Shown here: piece by piece, positions 10,020-18,480 of the stretch
Layout: the number at the start of each line of letters is the position of its first letter
Position numbering within the stretch: position 1 is the stretch's first letter
NCBI RefSeq assembly: GCF_042676185.1
Contig: NZ_JBHTJT010000038.1
Location: 1-64,000 of the forward strand
Direction: 5' to 3'
Source of the DNA: Tropicimonas aquimaris
GTDB lineage: Bacteria > Pseudomonadota > Alphaproteobacteria > Rhodobacterales > Rhodobacteraceae
DNA: 64,000 bases
Position numbers and translations under genes: made by a program
Notes under the pieces: generated by a model
The model's database searches: none
The model's input: only the letters and a program-made list of their open reading frames with translations
Told to the model about the DNA's origin: nothing

Positions 10020-10880
10020 ATGAAATGGCAAGGGCGGCGCGGGAGTCGCAACATCGAGGATCGACGCGGTCGGTCCGGACCGGTCCGGACCGCAGGTGGC
10101 ATTGGCGGCCTCGGGCTGCTGGTGATCGTTGTTCTCGGCTGGATCCTTGGGATCGACCCGTCCTTTCTGATCGGCGGCGGTCAGCAATCGGCGCCGGGCG
10201 GCTACAGCAGTGGCCAGGCGCCCAGCCCGGAGGAGGATGCGGCGGCCCAGTTCGTGTCGGTCGTCCTCGCCGACAACGAGCAGATCTGGGCGAACCTCTT
10301 CCAGACGCAGGTCGGACAACCCTACAATCCGCCGATCCTGGTGCTGTTCTCCGGCGTCACCCAGTCACCCTGCGGAAATGCCTCCGGTGCCACCGGGCCG
10401 TTCTACTGCCCGCTCGACAAGAAGGTCTATCTCGACACTGCCTTCTTTGCCGAGCTGCGGGACCGGTTCGGCGCGAGCGGTGATTTCGCGGCGGCCTACG
10501 TGGTGGCCCACGAGGTCGCGCACCACGTGCAGGACGAACTCGGCATCCTCGCGCAGGCCAACCGCATCCGGGCGCAGGTCGGGCAGGCGGAATCCAACGC
10601 GATCTCGGTCCGGATCGAGCTGCAGGCCGACTGCTATGCCGGGATCTGGGCGCGGCAGGTCCATGAACAGCTCGGCACGCTGGAATCGGGCGACCTCGAC
10701 GAAGCGCTGGTCGCCGCGCGGGAGATCGGCGACGACACTCTCCAGCGCGAGGCCGGACGGGTGCCGCGTCCGCATACCTTCACACACGGCACGTCCGAGC
10801 AGCGGCAGCGCTGGTTCGCGACCGGGGTGCAGTCGGGACAGCTGGCGTCCTGCGACACCTTCGGCACGGACGCATTGTAG
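10020..10880 (+). CDS. YpfJ-family neutral zinc metallopeptidase
   Basis: The 286-residue protein has one N-terminal membrane helix (about residues 24-50, 'GGIGGLGLLVIVVLGWILGIDPSFLIGG') preceded by a basic stretch. A periplasmic Q/G/S-rich linker follows, then a metallopeptidase domain with HEVAHH at residues 164-169 and a downstream 'ELQADCYAGIWA' that supplies the third metal ligand. This layout is that of the YpfJ/KPN_02809 family, whose substrates are unknown. A GGGGGA ribosome site precedes ATG 10020. It faces away from the dsbB group and is followed by the monooxygenase-TRAP cluster after 145 bp of DNA in which I see no clear signal. Confidence 0.87.
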   Translation: MKWQGRRGSRNIEDRRGRSGPVRTAGGIGGLGLLVIVVLGWILGIDPSFLIGGGQQSAPGGYSSGQAPSPEEDAAAQFVSVVLADNEQIWANLFQTQVGQPYNPPILVLFSGVTQSPCGNASGATGPFYCPLDKKVYLDTAFFAELRDRFGASGDFAAAYVVAHEVAHHVQDELGILAQANRIRAQVGQAESNAISVRIELQADCYAGIWARQVHEQLGTLESGDLDEALVAAREIGDDTLQREAGRVPRPHTFTHGTSEQRQRWFATGVQSGQLASCDTFGTDAL

Positions 10881-11025
10881 GCCGCGCCGTAGCTCCGACG
10901 ACAGCCTTGCAAGCAGCGCATGGGTGCCCCAGGGCGGGCCATTCATTGGTTGCAAACCGTGACCGGACAGACGCATAGGAGGGCAGCACCTCCCAGAGCA
11001 TCCAACCGCAACGGAGCCACGCCTG

Positions 11026-12315
11026 ATGACTGTCCTGATCTGCGGAGCCGGCATTTCCGGCCTCACCCTCGGCCTCTCGCTGCACCAGGTCGGGGTTCCG
11101 TTCCGGATCATCGAGGCCATCGCGGAACTGCGTCCGCTCGGCTTCGGCGTCAACCTTCAGCCTCACGCAGTGCGGGAGCTCTATGATCTCGGCCTGAAGG
11201 AGCAGCTCGACAAGATCGGCCTGCGCACCGAGCGCATGGCCTATTTCAACGCCCTCGGGCAGGAGATCTGGTCGGAGCCGCGCGGGCTGCAAGCTGGCTA
11301 TCTCTATCCGCAATACTCGATCCATCGCGGCGGCCTGCAGATGATGCTGCATGAAACCCTGCTGGAACGCTGCGGCCCGAGCGCGATCCTCGCGGGCGCA
11401 AAGGTCAGCGAATGGAAAGAAACGCCGCAGGGGCTCGAGGTCGTCCTGACGGACCGGAACTACGGCGTCGAGCTTGACCGGATCAAGGGCTCGGTCCTCG
11501 TCGCCTGCGACGGCGCGCGGTCCTCGGTTCGCAAGACCCTTTTCCCTGAGGTGAGCGCGCCCAACTTCCGTCACACGATGATGTGGCGCGGCGTGTCTCA
11601 CGGGCCGCGGTTCCTCGGCGGGCAGACGATGACGATTTCCGGCGAGAAGGGCCGAAAGTTCGTGGCCTATCCCATCGCCCACAAGGGCAGGGACCAGAGC
11701 TTCATCCACTGGATCGCCGATATCGACAACGCCCCCAAGCGCGACATGGACAAGCAGGACTGGAGCCGCAACGGCGATATCGCCGACGTGCTGCCGAGCT
11801 TCGAGGACTGGCATTTCGATTGGCTCGACGTGGCCGAGTTGATCCGCAGCACCGAGCTTTGCTGGGAATGGCCGCTGGTCGACCGCGACCCGCTCCCGAG
11901 CTGGACGCTCGGGCCGATCGCGCTCCTGGGCGATGCCGCGCATCCGATGTACCCGATCGGATCCAACGGGGCCTCGCAGGGCATTCTGGATGCCCGTGTC
12001 ATGGCCCGCGAGATCCGCGACCAGGGTGCGACGGCTTACGCGTTGGTCAGTTACGACGCGGCGCGGCGCGAGCCGGTGAACGCCATCATGGCCGCCAACC
12101 GCGGCGAAGGACCCGATGCGGTGCTCGATGCGGTGGCCGAACGCGCGCCGGACGGGTTCGACGATATCGACAGCGTTCTGAGCGAGGACAAGCGCCGTGG
12201 CTATTCCGACCGCTACAAGCAGGCCGCCGGCCTGACGGTCGAGGAGATCAACGCCCAGCCTTCGATCATCGGCGCGGCCCCGGCGGCGCCCACGCGCGGC
12301 CCGATCGGGGACTGA
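11026..12315 (+). CDS. FAD-dependent aromatic-type monooxygenase (UbiH/salicylate hydroxylase superfamily)
   Basis: This group A flavoprotein monooxygenase has 429 residues. The N-terminal dinucleotide fold carries 'GAGISGLTLGLSL', the middle the 'ACDGARSSVRK' (DG) motif, and the C-terminal half the FAD/ribityl-binding 'LGDAAHPMYPIGSNGASQG'. Such enzymes insert one oxygen atom from O2 into a ring substrate using NAD(P)H. The substrate cannot be read from sequence. The TRAP permease genes begin 3 bp after its stop, suggesting the imported compound or a derivative is its substrate. The stretch from 10881 to the start shows no clear promoter. Confidence 0.85.
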   Translation: MTVLICGAGISGLTLGLSLHQVGVPFRIIEAIAELRPLGFGVNLQPHAVRELYDLGLKEQLDKIGLRTERMAYFNALGQEIWSEPRGLQAGYLYPQYSIHRGGLQMMLHETLLERCGPSAILAGAKVSEWKETPQGLEVVLTDRNYGVELDRIKGSVLVACDGARSSVRKTLFPEVSAPNFRHTMMWRGVSHGPRFLGGQTMTISGEKGRKFVAYPIAHKGRDQSFIHWIADIDNAPKRDMDKQDWSRNGDIADVLPSFEDWHFDWLDVAELIRSTELCWEWPLVDRDPLPSWTLGPIALLGDAAHPMYPIGSNGASQGILDARVMAREIRDQGATAYALVSYDAARREPVNAIMAANRGEGPDAVLDAVAERAPDGFDDIDSVLSEDKRRGYSDRYKQAAGLTVEEINAQPSIIGAAPAAPTRGPIGD

Positions 12316-12318
12316 CGC

Positions 12319-12903
12319 GTGACCGAGACGACGCTGGCGCCGGCACGCCCGGAACACCTTGTGGAAAGCGCCGCGCGCTGGCTGGCCTGGCTCGGCGGTA
12401 CGATCCTTGCAGCACTGTCGGTGATGACGGTGGTTTCCATCGTCGGTCGCTCGCTGGACGGGGTCGGCCTCGGCGCGGTGCGCGGCGATTACGAGATGGT
12501 CGCCAACGGCTGTGCGCTTGCGGTCTTCTACTTTCTCCCGTGGTGCCAGCTTCGGCGCGGCCACGTCACGGTCGACATCCTGACCAATGCCTTCCCGGCC
12601 CGCATCCAGGCGATCTTCGGACTGATCGGCGATCTGCTGATCACCATCGCCTCGGCGGTGATCCTGCGGCAGCTCTGGTTCGGATTCGGCGAGAAGTTTC
12701 CCTACGGCTCCGACGCGCTGCGCGACGCGCTCGGGATGAGCTACAAGCCGTTCTTCCCCGAGACGACCTACGAATTGCAGGTGCCGGTCTGGACCCTCTA
12801 TGCGGCGGCGCTGCTCGGCGCGGCGATGATGGTGATCGTGGGCCTCTACACGGTCTGGCGATCCTGGGGCTGGGTCCGGGACGGGCAGGAGAGCGCGCTA
12901 TGA
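12319..12903 (+). CDS. TRAP transporter small permease (DctQ-type)
   Basis: This 194-residue protein has four hydrophobic segments and the DctQ-family signature 'CALAVFYFLPWCQLRRGHVTVDIL' in the second and third helices. TRAP systems pair a small (Q) and large (M) membrane subunit with a periplasmic binding protein and import organic acids with a sodium gradient. The start is GTG 12319, three bases after the monooxygenase stop. A 'YGSDALRDALGMSYKPFFPETTYELQVPVW' loop lies between helices 3 and 4. Its stop overlaps the start of dctM as ATGA. Confidence 0.88.
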   Translation: MTETTLAPARPEHLVESAARWLAWLGGTILAALSVMTVVSIVGRSLDGVGLGAVRGDYEMVANGCALAVFYFLPWCQLRRGHVTVDILTNAFPARIQAIFGLIGDLLITIASAVILRQLWFGFGEKFPYGSDALRDALGMSYKPFFPETTYELQVPVWTLYAAALLGAAMMVIVGLYTVWRSWGWVRDGQESAL

Positions 12904-14252
12904 CCGGACTTCCCCTGGCATTGACCGCGCTCGGCATGATGCTGGGCGCAGTGTTCCTCCGGGTGCCGATCGCGCTGGCAATGGGCTTCGCGGGCTTCTT
13001 CGGCACCTGGTATGTGATTGGCACGCCCGACGGCTCGATGGCGCAGCTCAAGACGCTGACCTACGAGACCTTCTCCAATCAGGGCCTCGCAGTGGTGCCG
13101 CTGTTCCTGCTGATGGGCCAGATCGCCACCCGGACGGGCATGTCCTCGGCGCTGTTCGCCGCCGCGTCGGACTGGCTCGGCCACCGCCGCGGCGGGGTCG
13201 CCATGGCCTCCATCGGCGCCTGCGCGGGGTTCGGCGCGATCTGCGGCTCCTCGCTGGCGACGGCCTCGACGATGGGGCAGGTGGCCCTGCCGGAGATGCG
13301 CGCGCGCGGCTATTCCGACGCGCTCTCGACAGGCGTTCTGGCCGCCGGCGGCACCCTCGGCATCCTCATCCCGCCCTCGGTGATCCTGGTGATCTACGCG
13401 ATCCTCGCCGAGCAGAACATCGTCAAGATGTTCATGGCCGCGTTGATACCGGGTGTGCTCGCCGCGCTCGGATACATGCTAACGGTGGCGCTCTATGTCC
13501 GGCTGCGGCCCGGCGCGGGCCCCGTCGGCCGGCGCAAGCCCTGGAGCGAACGCTGGGGCACCCTGCGCGCCACCTGGCCGGTGATCGCGATCTTCGGGCT
13601 CACCATGGGCGGCATCGTCGGCGACTGGGACTGGTCGCGCCCGGGCGACCAGGCGCTCTTCACCCCCAACGAGGCGGCGGCCTTCGGCTGCACCGCGACG
13701 GCGCTTTACGGTTTCCTGCGCGGCCGCCTCTCAATCGCCGGCCTGCTGGAATCCTTCCTCGAGACCGCCAAGGCCACGGGCATGATCTTCTTCATCCTGC
13801 TCGGCGCCGAGATCTTCAAGGGCTTCCTCGCGCTCACCCGCGCGCCGAACCTGCTGGCCGACTGGGTGCTGACACAGGGCTATGCACCGATGCTGGTGCT
13901 GGTGGCGATGCTGCTGTGCTACCTGCTGTTCGGCTGCGTGATGGAGAGCCTGTCGATGATCCTGCTGACGGTGCCGATCTTCCTGCCGGTGATCGAGGCT
14001 CTGGACTTCGGCATGTCGGCCGATCACACGGCAATCTGGTTCGGCATCCTCGCGCTGATCGTCGTCGAGGTCGGGCTGATCACGCCACCGGTGGGGATGA
14101 ATCTCTTCATCCTGAACGGCGTCGCGCCGGACATCCGGATCGGCCGCACCTATGTCGGCGTGATGCCCTTCATCGTCTCGGACCTGCTGCGCGTCTGCCT
14201 TCTGGTGGCCTTTCCCGCCATCTCGCTCTGGCTCGTCACGCTGACCGGCTGA
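12900..14252 (+). CDS. TRAP transporter large permease (DctM-type)
   Basis: This 450-residue protein has about twelve hydrophobic segments. Family hallmarks include 'VPLFLLMGQIATRTGMSSALF', 'CGSSLATASTMGQVALPEMRARGYS', 'GGTLGILIPPSVILVIYAILAEQ' and the C-terminal 'EVGLITPPVGMNLFILNG'. It forms the transport channel with DctQ. No gene for a periplasmic DctP-type binding protein is present on either side, so the partner must be encoded elsewhere or is missing. The start is ATG 12900 in the overlap with dctQ; the frame is open much further upstream, but that part is antisense to or overlaps other genes and has no membrane-protein character. Confidence 0.92.
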   Translation: MTGLPLALTALGMMLGAVFLRVPIALAMGFAGFFGTWYVIGTPDGSMAQLKTLTYETFSNQGLAVVPLFLLMGQIATRTGMSSALFAAASDWLGHRRGGVAMASIGACAGFGAICGSSLATASTMGQVALPEMRARGYSDALSTGVLAAGGTLGILIPPSVILVIYAILAEQNIVKMFMAALIPGVLAALGYMLTVALYVRLRPGAGPVGRRKPWSERWGTLRATWPVIAIFGLTMGGIVGDWDWSRPGDQALFTPNEAAAFGCTATALYGFLRGRLSIAGLLESFLETAKATGMIFFILLGAEIFKGFLALTRAPNLLADWVLTQGYAPMLVLVAMLLCYLLFGCVMESLSMILLTVPIFLPVIEALDFGMSADHTAIWFGILALIVVEVGLITPPVGMNLFILNGVAPDIRIGRTYVGVMPFIVSDLLRVCLLVAFPAISLWLVTLTG

Positions 14253-14308
14253 GCCCGCCCATTTGTGCTGGCGTCGTGCTTTGAGTGGCGCTAAACAGGC
14301 GCTCGGTG

Positions 14309-14394
14309 GCCCGAGTGGCGGAATGGTAGACGCAGCGGATTCAAAATCCGCCGGTAGCAATATCGTGCGAGTTCGAGTCTCGCCTCGGGCACCA
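14309..14394 (+). tRNA. tRNA-Leu (anticodon CAA)
   Basis: The acceptor stem GCCCGAG pairs with CTCGGGC, and the ACCA end is encoded. The anticodon arm GCGGA-TTCAAAA-TCCGC gives anticodon CAA at 14342-14344. The long variable arm and GTTCGAGTC T-loop are class II, as expected for leucine. The downstream 270 bp (14395-14664) contain no tRNA-like duplicate, integrase or clear coding sequence. Confidence 0.95.
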
Positions 14395-14664
14395 GAGATC
14401 CTCTGATTCAAGACGAATTCCTTGCCCACAGGACGTGTTTTCCCTGGGAAGACGCGCTTTTTGGATGATCGGTCGCCGCCCTGAATCGGATGCGCCCGGC
14501 GGGCAGGACGGCGCATCGACCATCACCAGCTCAGCGCATTGAAAAGGCAGTCCATAGGAAGTGACCTCTTTGACCATGTTTCCGCCACAATGAGGCGACA
14601 GGGTAACCTCTGCGGCTGTGGCCAGACTGCAAGATAGCGTCGGTGCGGCGGGGAAAGGGTAGTG

Positions 14665-16074
14665 ATGCGTTCGGGGACGGAACCGAAAGATCAGAGCCAC
14701 GGAAGGACCTACGGGGACGAACTCCCCGTCGGGTCCGAGTTGCTGCGTGGCCAGTATCGGATCGAACGGTTCCTGAACTCCGGCGGTTTCGGCATCACCT
14801 ATCTGGCCCGCAACAGCCTGGACCGCATCGTGGTGATCAAGGAATGCTTTCCCGGCTTCTTCTGCTGCCGTTCCGGCAACGAGGTTCGGGTGCGGTCAGA
14901 CGCGCATGCCAAGGATTACCAGACCCTCATCGACCTGTTCCGCACCGAGGCGCGGTCGCTGGCGATGCTGGAGCACCCCAACATCGTGCGGGTGCACGAG
15001 GTGTTCTCGGACAACAACACCGCCTACATGGCGCTGGATTTCGTCGAGGGCAGGGACCTTCACACCCTGATCGCCGAGGATGGCGAGCAGATGGGCGCAA
15101 CCGAGGTCCGCGACCTGCTGATGTCGCTGCTGACCGCCGTGGCCCATGTCCATGCGCGCGGGATCCTGCACCGGGACATCTCGCCCGACAACATCCTGAT
15201 CGAGCGCAACGGCAACCCCGTGCTGATCGATTTCGGCGCCGCCCGGGCGGAGGCCGCGCGCGGACCGCGGGGCGCGTCGGCGCTGCAGGCGGTCAAGGAT
15301 GGCTACTCGCCGCACGAGTTCTATTCCCGCAGCCGCACCCATTCCGCCGCCAGCGATCTTTACGGCCTGGCCGCGACCTTTCACTTCGTGATCACCGGCG
15401 AGGCGCCGCCGCCCAGCCAGGACAGGCTCGCGGCGATCGCGGAGCACATGCCGGACCCTTACCGCCGGCTCGAGGGCCGGGTCGCCCGCTTCGACCGGCC
15501 GTTTCTGGCCGCGATTGACCGGTCGCTGCAGGTCCTGTCGCGGGACCGGATGCAGAGCGCCCAGGAATGGCTGCTCCAGATCGACGACCAGAGCCGCTAT
15601 TCGGAAGCGCTCGCGACCGCCCGTGCCGACGCACGGATCGACCATCTGGTGAGCCAGTTGGTGGCCCAGACCAATGTCGAGCTGGAGAAGTCGCTTGCGG
15701 AAGAGCGGGAGCGCGAATCGGAAGAGGCCCGCCTGCGGGATGAAGAGGCCGAGCGAAAGCGGATCAAGGACGAGAGACGCCGCCTGGAGCTCGAGGAGCA
15801 GGAACGCCGGGATGCCGAGGAGGCGGCAGCGCGGCGGCCGGGATCGCTGTCGGAATGGGAAGAGGATTACGAGCGCGGCCGCGTGCCGATGGCGTCGGCC
15901 GAGGTGCCCGCTCTGCGACCGGAAATCGACTACTACACGATCGTTTCCAGGAAATCGAAAGACCGTACCGAGGACCCGGAGGAGAAGCTCCGAACGGAGG
16001 CGGCCGAAGCGCCGCGTTCCAGGAAGTCCCTTTTGGGATTAGGCCCGCGGAACCCCGAAACCCGCCTCCACTGA
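14665..16074 (+). CDS. Hanks-type Ser/Thr protein kinase with coiled-coil tail
   Basis: The protein has 469 residues. Residues about 29-300 form a eukaryotic-like kinase: glycine-rich loop 'NSGGFGITYLA' (38-48), ATP-binding Lys59 in 'VVIKE', a helix-C Glu in 'FRTEARSLAML', catalytic HRDISPDN at 169-176 with Asp171, and DFG at 189-191. All catalytic residues are present, so it should be active. A charged coiled coil follows (about 330-390, rich in E/R/K), then an acidic-to-basic tail. There is no transmembrane helix, so it is cytosolic, unlike PknB. ATG 14665 has a GAAAGGG ribosome site; a GTG just upstream would be too close to it. It is first in a run with FHA, PP2C and GTPase genes and is the presumed writer of that module. 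Confidence 0.92.
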   Translation: MRSGTEPKDQSHGRTYGDELPVGSELLRGQYRIERFLNSGGFGITYLARNSLDRIVVIKECFPGFFCCRSGNEVRVRSDAHAKDYQTLIDLFRTEARSLAMLEHPNIVRVHEVFSDNNTAYMALDFVEGRDLHTLIAEDGEQMGATEVRDLLMSLLTAVAHVHARGILHRDISPDNILIERNGNPVLIDFGAARAEAARGPRGASALQAVKDGYSPHEFYSRSRTHSAASDLYGLAATFHFVITGEAPPPSQDRLAAIAEHMPDPYRRLEGRVARFDRPFLAAIDRSLQVLSRDRMQSAQEWLLQIDDQSRYSEALATARADARIDHLVSQLVAQTNVELEKSLAEERERESEEARLRDEEAERKRIKDERRRLELEEQERRDAEEAAARRPGSLSEWEEDYERGRVPMASAEVPALRPEIDYYTIVSRKSKDRTEDPEEKLRTEAAEAPRSRKSLLGLGPRNPETRLH

Positions 16075-16108
16075 TAAAACACCCCCAAGTTGCCGGGAGA
16101 GCCGACAA

Positions 16109-17545
16109 ATGAGATTTATCTCCGAGCTGATCGAAAAGAAGAAGGCCGCCGAACCGGATGCCTCGAACCAGGATGCCAAGGTCCGCGCCACCGGCGGTCT
16201 TGCCCTGCATGACGCGACCCGGCGTCGCCCGGTGTCCCTCGTCGACGAATCCTTTCCTTCCTCCGGGCGGCGGCGCGACACCTCTGGCTGGGGCGCAGAT
16301 CCGGACGATCTGGCTGACACGCTGGAAGGTGGGCCGGATCAGTCGCTGTCCGCCCGTCCGCGTAATGGATTTCATCAAAGCCTTGCCTCGGTTCGCCGCA
16401 CCGAGATCCCGCGGGAGAAGCCGTCCGACGCCGGCGCACTGCATCCGTTGCGCCAATGTGGCCGCCCGGCCGAGCTAGCCGACGCGGAGACCGAGGCTGG
16501 CGCCGCCGAGGATCACGATGCATTTCACGACGCGCCGGAGTCACCGGCGGAGGATCAGGCAGAGGCGCCGTTCCTTCTGACCGAGGGGGCAGAAACGGAG
16601 GCCGAAGAGACCCTTTCTGACGAGCTCGACGATGCCGCCCGCACCGAGAGGAACCTAAACCTCGCGTTCGAAACCCCTCTGAAGGCCGTTTCTGCGGGCG
16701 TCTTTCACGAAAAGCCCGCGGCCGACTTCGATCACAAGGGCGAAACCGAAACCGCCGTCGGCGCCCTGAGCACCGCCGAGAACGATCTCGATGAGGGCGC
16801 AGTCGAAGCCGCTCCGGAAGCGGTGGCCGAGGATGGCGGGCCCGATCTGGAAGAAGCGGTCGGGAACACGCTGCGCATCTGGGATCTCGATGGCGAGGAC
16901 GAGGCGGACGAAAATTCTGTTATGGCGGCGGAGGACGACGATACCGAACCGCTTTCCTGTGATGCCTCTAGCGATCTCGACTGCACGTCCGAACCTGTCG
17001 ATAGCCCGGAGGAAGCGGCCGCCGCGGCCAGCGAGCCCGCGCCGGAACGGATCGAGCGCCCGCGCGCCGGTCGCGTCAAGACCCGGTTGCTCGGCTTCCA
17101 TCGCCCCGAAGAGCTGGAGGCCGATCCCTTCTCCGCCCCCCAACGCAGCAAGGTGGCCGACGTAGCCCAGTTCCCCGTTGGCTGGCTCGTCGTCGTTCGC
17201 GGCCCCGGCCGCGGCGCCAGCCACGCGCTGTTCCAGGGCGTCTCGACCATCGGGCGCGCCGACGACCAGACAGTGCCGCTCGATCACGGCGATACCAGCA
17301 TCTCCCGCCAATCCCACGCCGCGATAGCCTACGACGAGGAGCAGAACGCCTTCTTCATCGGCCACGGCGGAAAGGCCAACCTGGTGCGTCTGAACGGAAT
17401 GCCGGTGCTCAGCACCGAGCCTCTCACCAGCGGCGACGAGATCCGGATCGGAGAAACCACGCTGCGTTTTGTTGCCCTGTGCGGGTCCGAGTTTTCATGG
17501 GGTAACGACGATGACGCTGGTGCGCGGGATGCTGCAACGATCTGA
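16109..17545 (+). CDS. FHA-domain protein with long acidic disordered N-terminus
   Basis: The 478-residue protein divides into two parts. Residues 1-350 are low-complexity, strongly acidic and probably unstructured. Residues about 357-465 form a forkhead-associated domain ('GWLVVVRGPGRGASHALFQGVSTIGRADDQTVPLD...SISRQSHAAI...NLVRLNGMPV...LTSGDEIRIG'). FHA domains bind phosphothreonine peptides. The phosphate-binding loop reads SRQSH where SRxH is usual, so binding strength is uncertain. It lies 34 bp after the kinase and overlaps the PP2C gene, which is consistent with a kinase-reader-phosphatase triad. The disordered region offers many possible phosphorylation sites; that is inference. Confidence 0.85.
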   Translation: MRFISELIEKKKAAEPDASNQDAKVRATGGLALHDATRRRPVSLVDESFPSSGRRRDTSGWGADPDDLADTLEGGPDQSLSARPRNGFHQSLASVRRTEIPREKPSDAGALHPLRQCGRPAELADAETEAGAAEDHDAFHDAPESPAEDQAEAPFLLTEGAETEAEETLSDELDDAARTERNLNLAFETPLKAVSAGVFHEKPAADFDHKGETETAVGALSTAENDLDEGAVEAAPEAVAEDGGPDLEEAVGNTLRIWDLDGEDEADENSVMAAEDDDTEPLSCDASSDLDCTSEPVDSPEEAAAAASEPAPERIERPRAGRVKTRLLGFHRPEELEADPFSAPQRSKVADVAQFPVGWLVVVRGPGRGASHALFQGVSTIGRADDQTVPLDHGDTSISRQSHAAIAYDEEQNAFFIGHGGKANLVRLNGMPVLSTEPLTSGDEIRIGETTLRFVALCGSEFSWGNDDDAGARDAATI

Positions 17546-18464
17546 ACCAACGTTCGAGGCGGCATCCGCTGTCAGTGTGGGCAAGCGCGCCTATCAGGAG
17601 GATGCGGTGCTGTTCGACTGCCCGGTGGGCGGCGAGACCGGTCTCGTGGTGCTGTCGGATGGCATGGGCGGCCATGCCGCCGGCGACGTGGCCAGCAGCA
17701 TCGTCCTCACCGAGGTGTTCAGCGAACTCAAGCTCCAGTCGACCCGCCAGGAAGAAGACGAAACCGGCGTCCGCACGCTTCTGATGCGCGCAGCGCATGG
17801 AGCGAACGACTGCATCCGCGCCTATGTGGACGAGCAGCCAGATGCACTCGGCATGGGAGCGACGCTGGTGGCCGGCGTTCTTCGCGGGCCGTTCCTGCAC
17901 TGGATCTCCATCGGGGATTCGCCGTTGCTGCTGTTTCGCGGCGGAGAGCTGATCCGCCTGAACGAAGAGCATTCCTTCGGCCAGCAGATGGATTCGATGG
18001 TGGAGGCCGGGTTGATGACCCGCGAGGTGGCAGACCATCATCCCGACCGCAACTGCCTGACTTCGGTGGTCGGTGGCGGAGGGATCGCACAGATCGACTG
18101 TCCGGACATTCCCTTTGAACTGTTCGACGAGGATATCCTGATCTTCGCCAGCGACGGGCTCCAGTTCCTGCCCGACAGCCGGATCGCCGAGGTGCTGGGG
18201 GACTGGCAGAAGACCCCGAGCACCAGCATCGCCACGCAACTGCTGCGCGAGATCGAGCGGCTCAACGATCCCGACCAGGACAATGTCTCCATTGTCGTGG
18301 TCAAGGTGGCGATGGCGCGTGCGCCCATGGCCCGTTCGCCCGAGCCGCGCCCGCAACGGGCGCCCGTGACCCCGGTGCGGCCAGAGCCCTTGCGTGCAAA
18401 TCTCGACGTGAAGTCGGCCGATCCGGGAGGGAGGTCGGTCCTCGTCTTGCGCGGCGCGCCCTGA
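17511..18464 (+). CDS. PP2C-family Ser/Thr protein phosphatase
   Basis: This 317-residue protein is a metal-dependent phosphatase. Motifs in order are 'GKRAYQEDAV' (Glu30-Asp31), 'LSDGMGGHAAGD' (Asp50), 'GMGATLVAG', 'WISIGDSPLLLF', 'LIFASDGLQFLP' and 'DQDNVSIVVVKV'. The metal-binding aspartates are all present, so it should be active. 'GDSP' replaces the common GDSR. The C-terminal 45 residues are Pro/Arg-rich and probably flexible. ATG 17511 lies inside the last 35 bp of the FHA gene, which points to translational coupling. It presumably reverses phosphorylation by the kinase two genes upstream. Confidence 0.92.
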   Translation: MTLVRGMLQRSEPTFEAASAVSVGKRAYQEDAVLFDCPVGGETGLVVLSDGMGGHAAGDVASSIVLTEVFSELKLQSTRQEEDETGVRTLLMRAAHGANDCIRAYVDEQPDALGMGATLVAGVLRGPFLHWISIGDSPLLLFRGGELIRLNEEHSFGQQMDSMVEAGLMTREVADHHPDRNCLTSVVGGGGIAQIDCPDIPFELFDEDILIFASDGLQFLPDSRIAEVLGDWQKTPSTSIATQLLREIERLNDPDQDNVSIVVVKVAMARAPMARSPEPRPQRAPVTPVRPEPLRANLDVKSADPGGRSVLVLRGAP

Positions 18465-18480
18465 CGTGCGACTGGCAGGC

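Noticed and set aside
11583..12899. N-terminal extension of dctM reading through the monooxygenase gene
   Set aside because: This part is an Arg/Gly-rich shadow of the monooxygenase and dctQ; the membrane protein starts at 12900 in the ATGA overlap.
14341..14700. Minus-strand open frame of about 119 codons across tRNA-Leu
   Set aside because: Its C-terminal part (RRDSNSHDIATGGF) is the familiar translation of a leucine tRNA and has no coding character; the tRNA explains the sequence.
14665..18464. Type VI secretion post-translational module (PpkA-Fha-PppA)
   Set aside because: The enzyme types agree, but no tss genes occur in the window, the kinase has no membrane helix, and the neighbours are GTPases.
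18466..18480. GTG 18466 as the start of the pseudo-GTPase gene
   Set aside because: It lies two bases after the PP2C stop without a ribosome site at suitable distance; ATG 18481 has GGCAGG in front, though the spacing is short, so some doubt remains.
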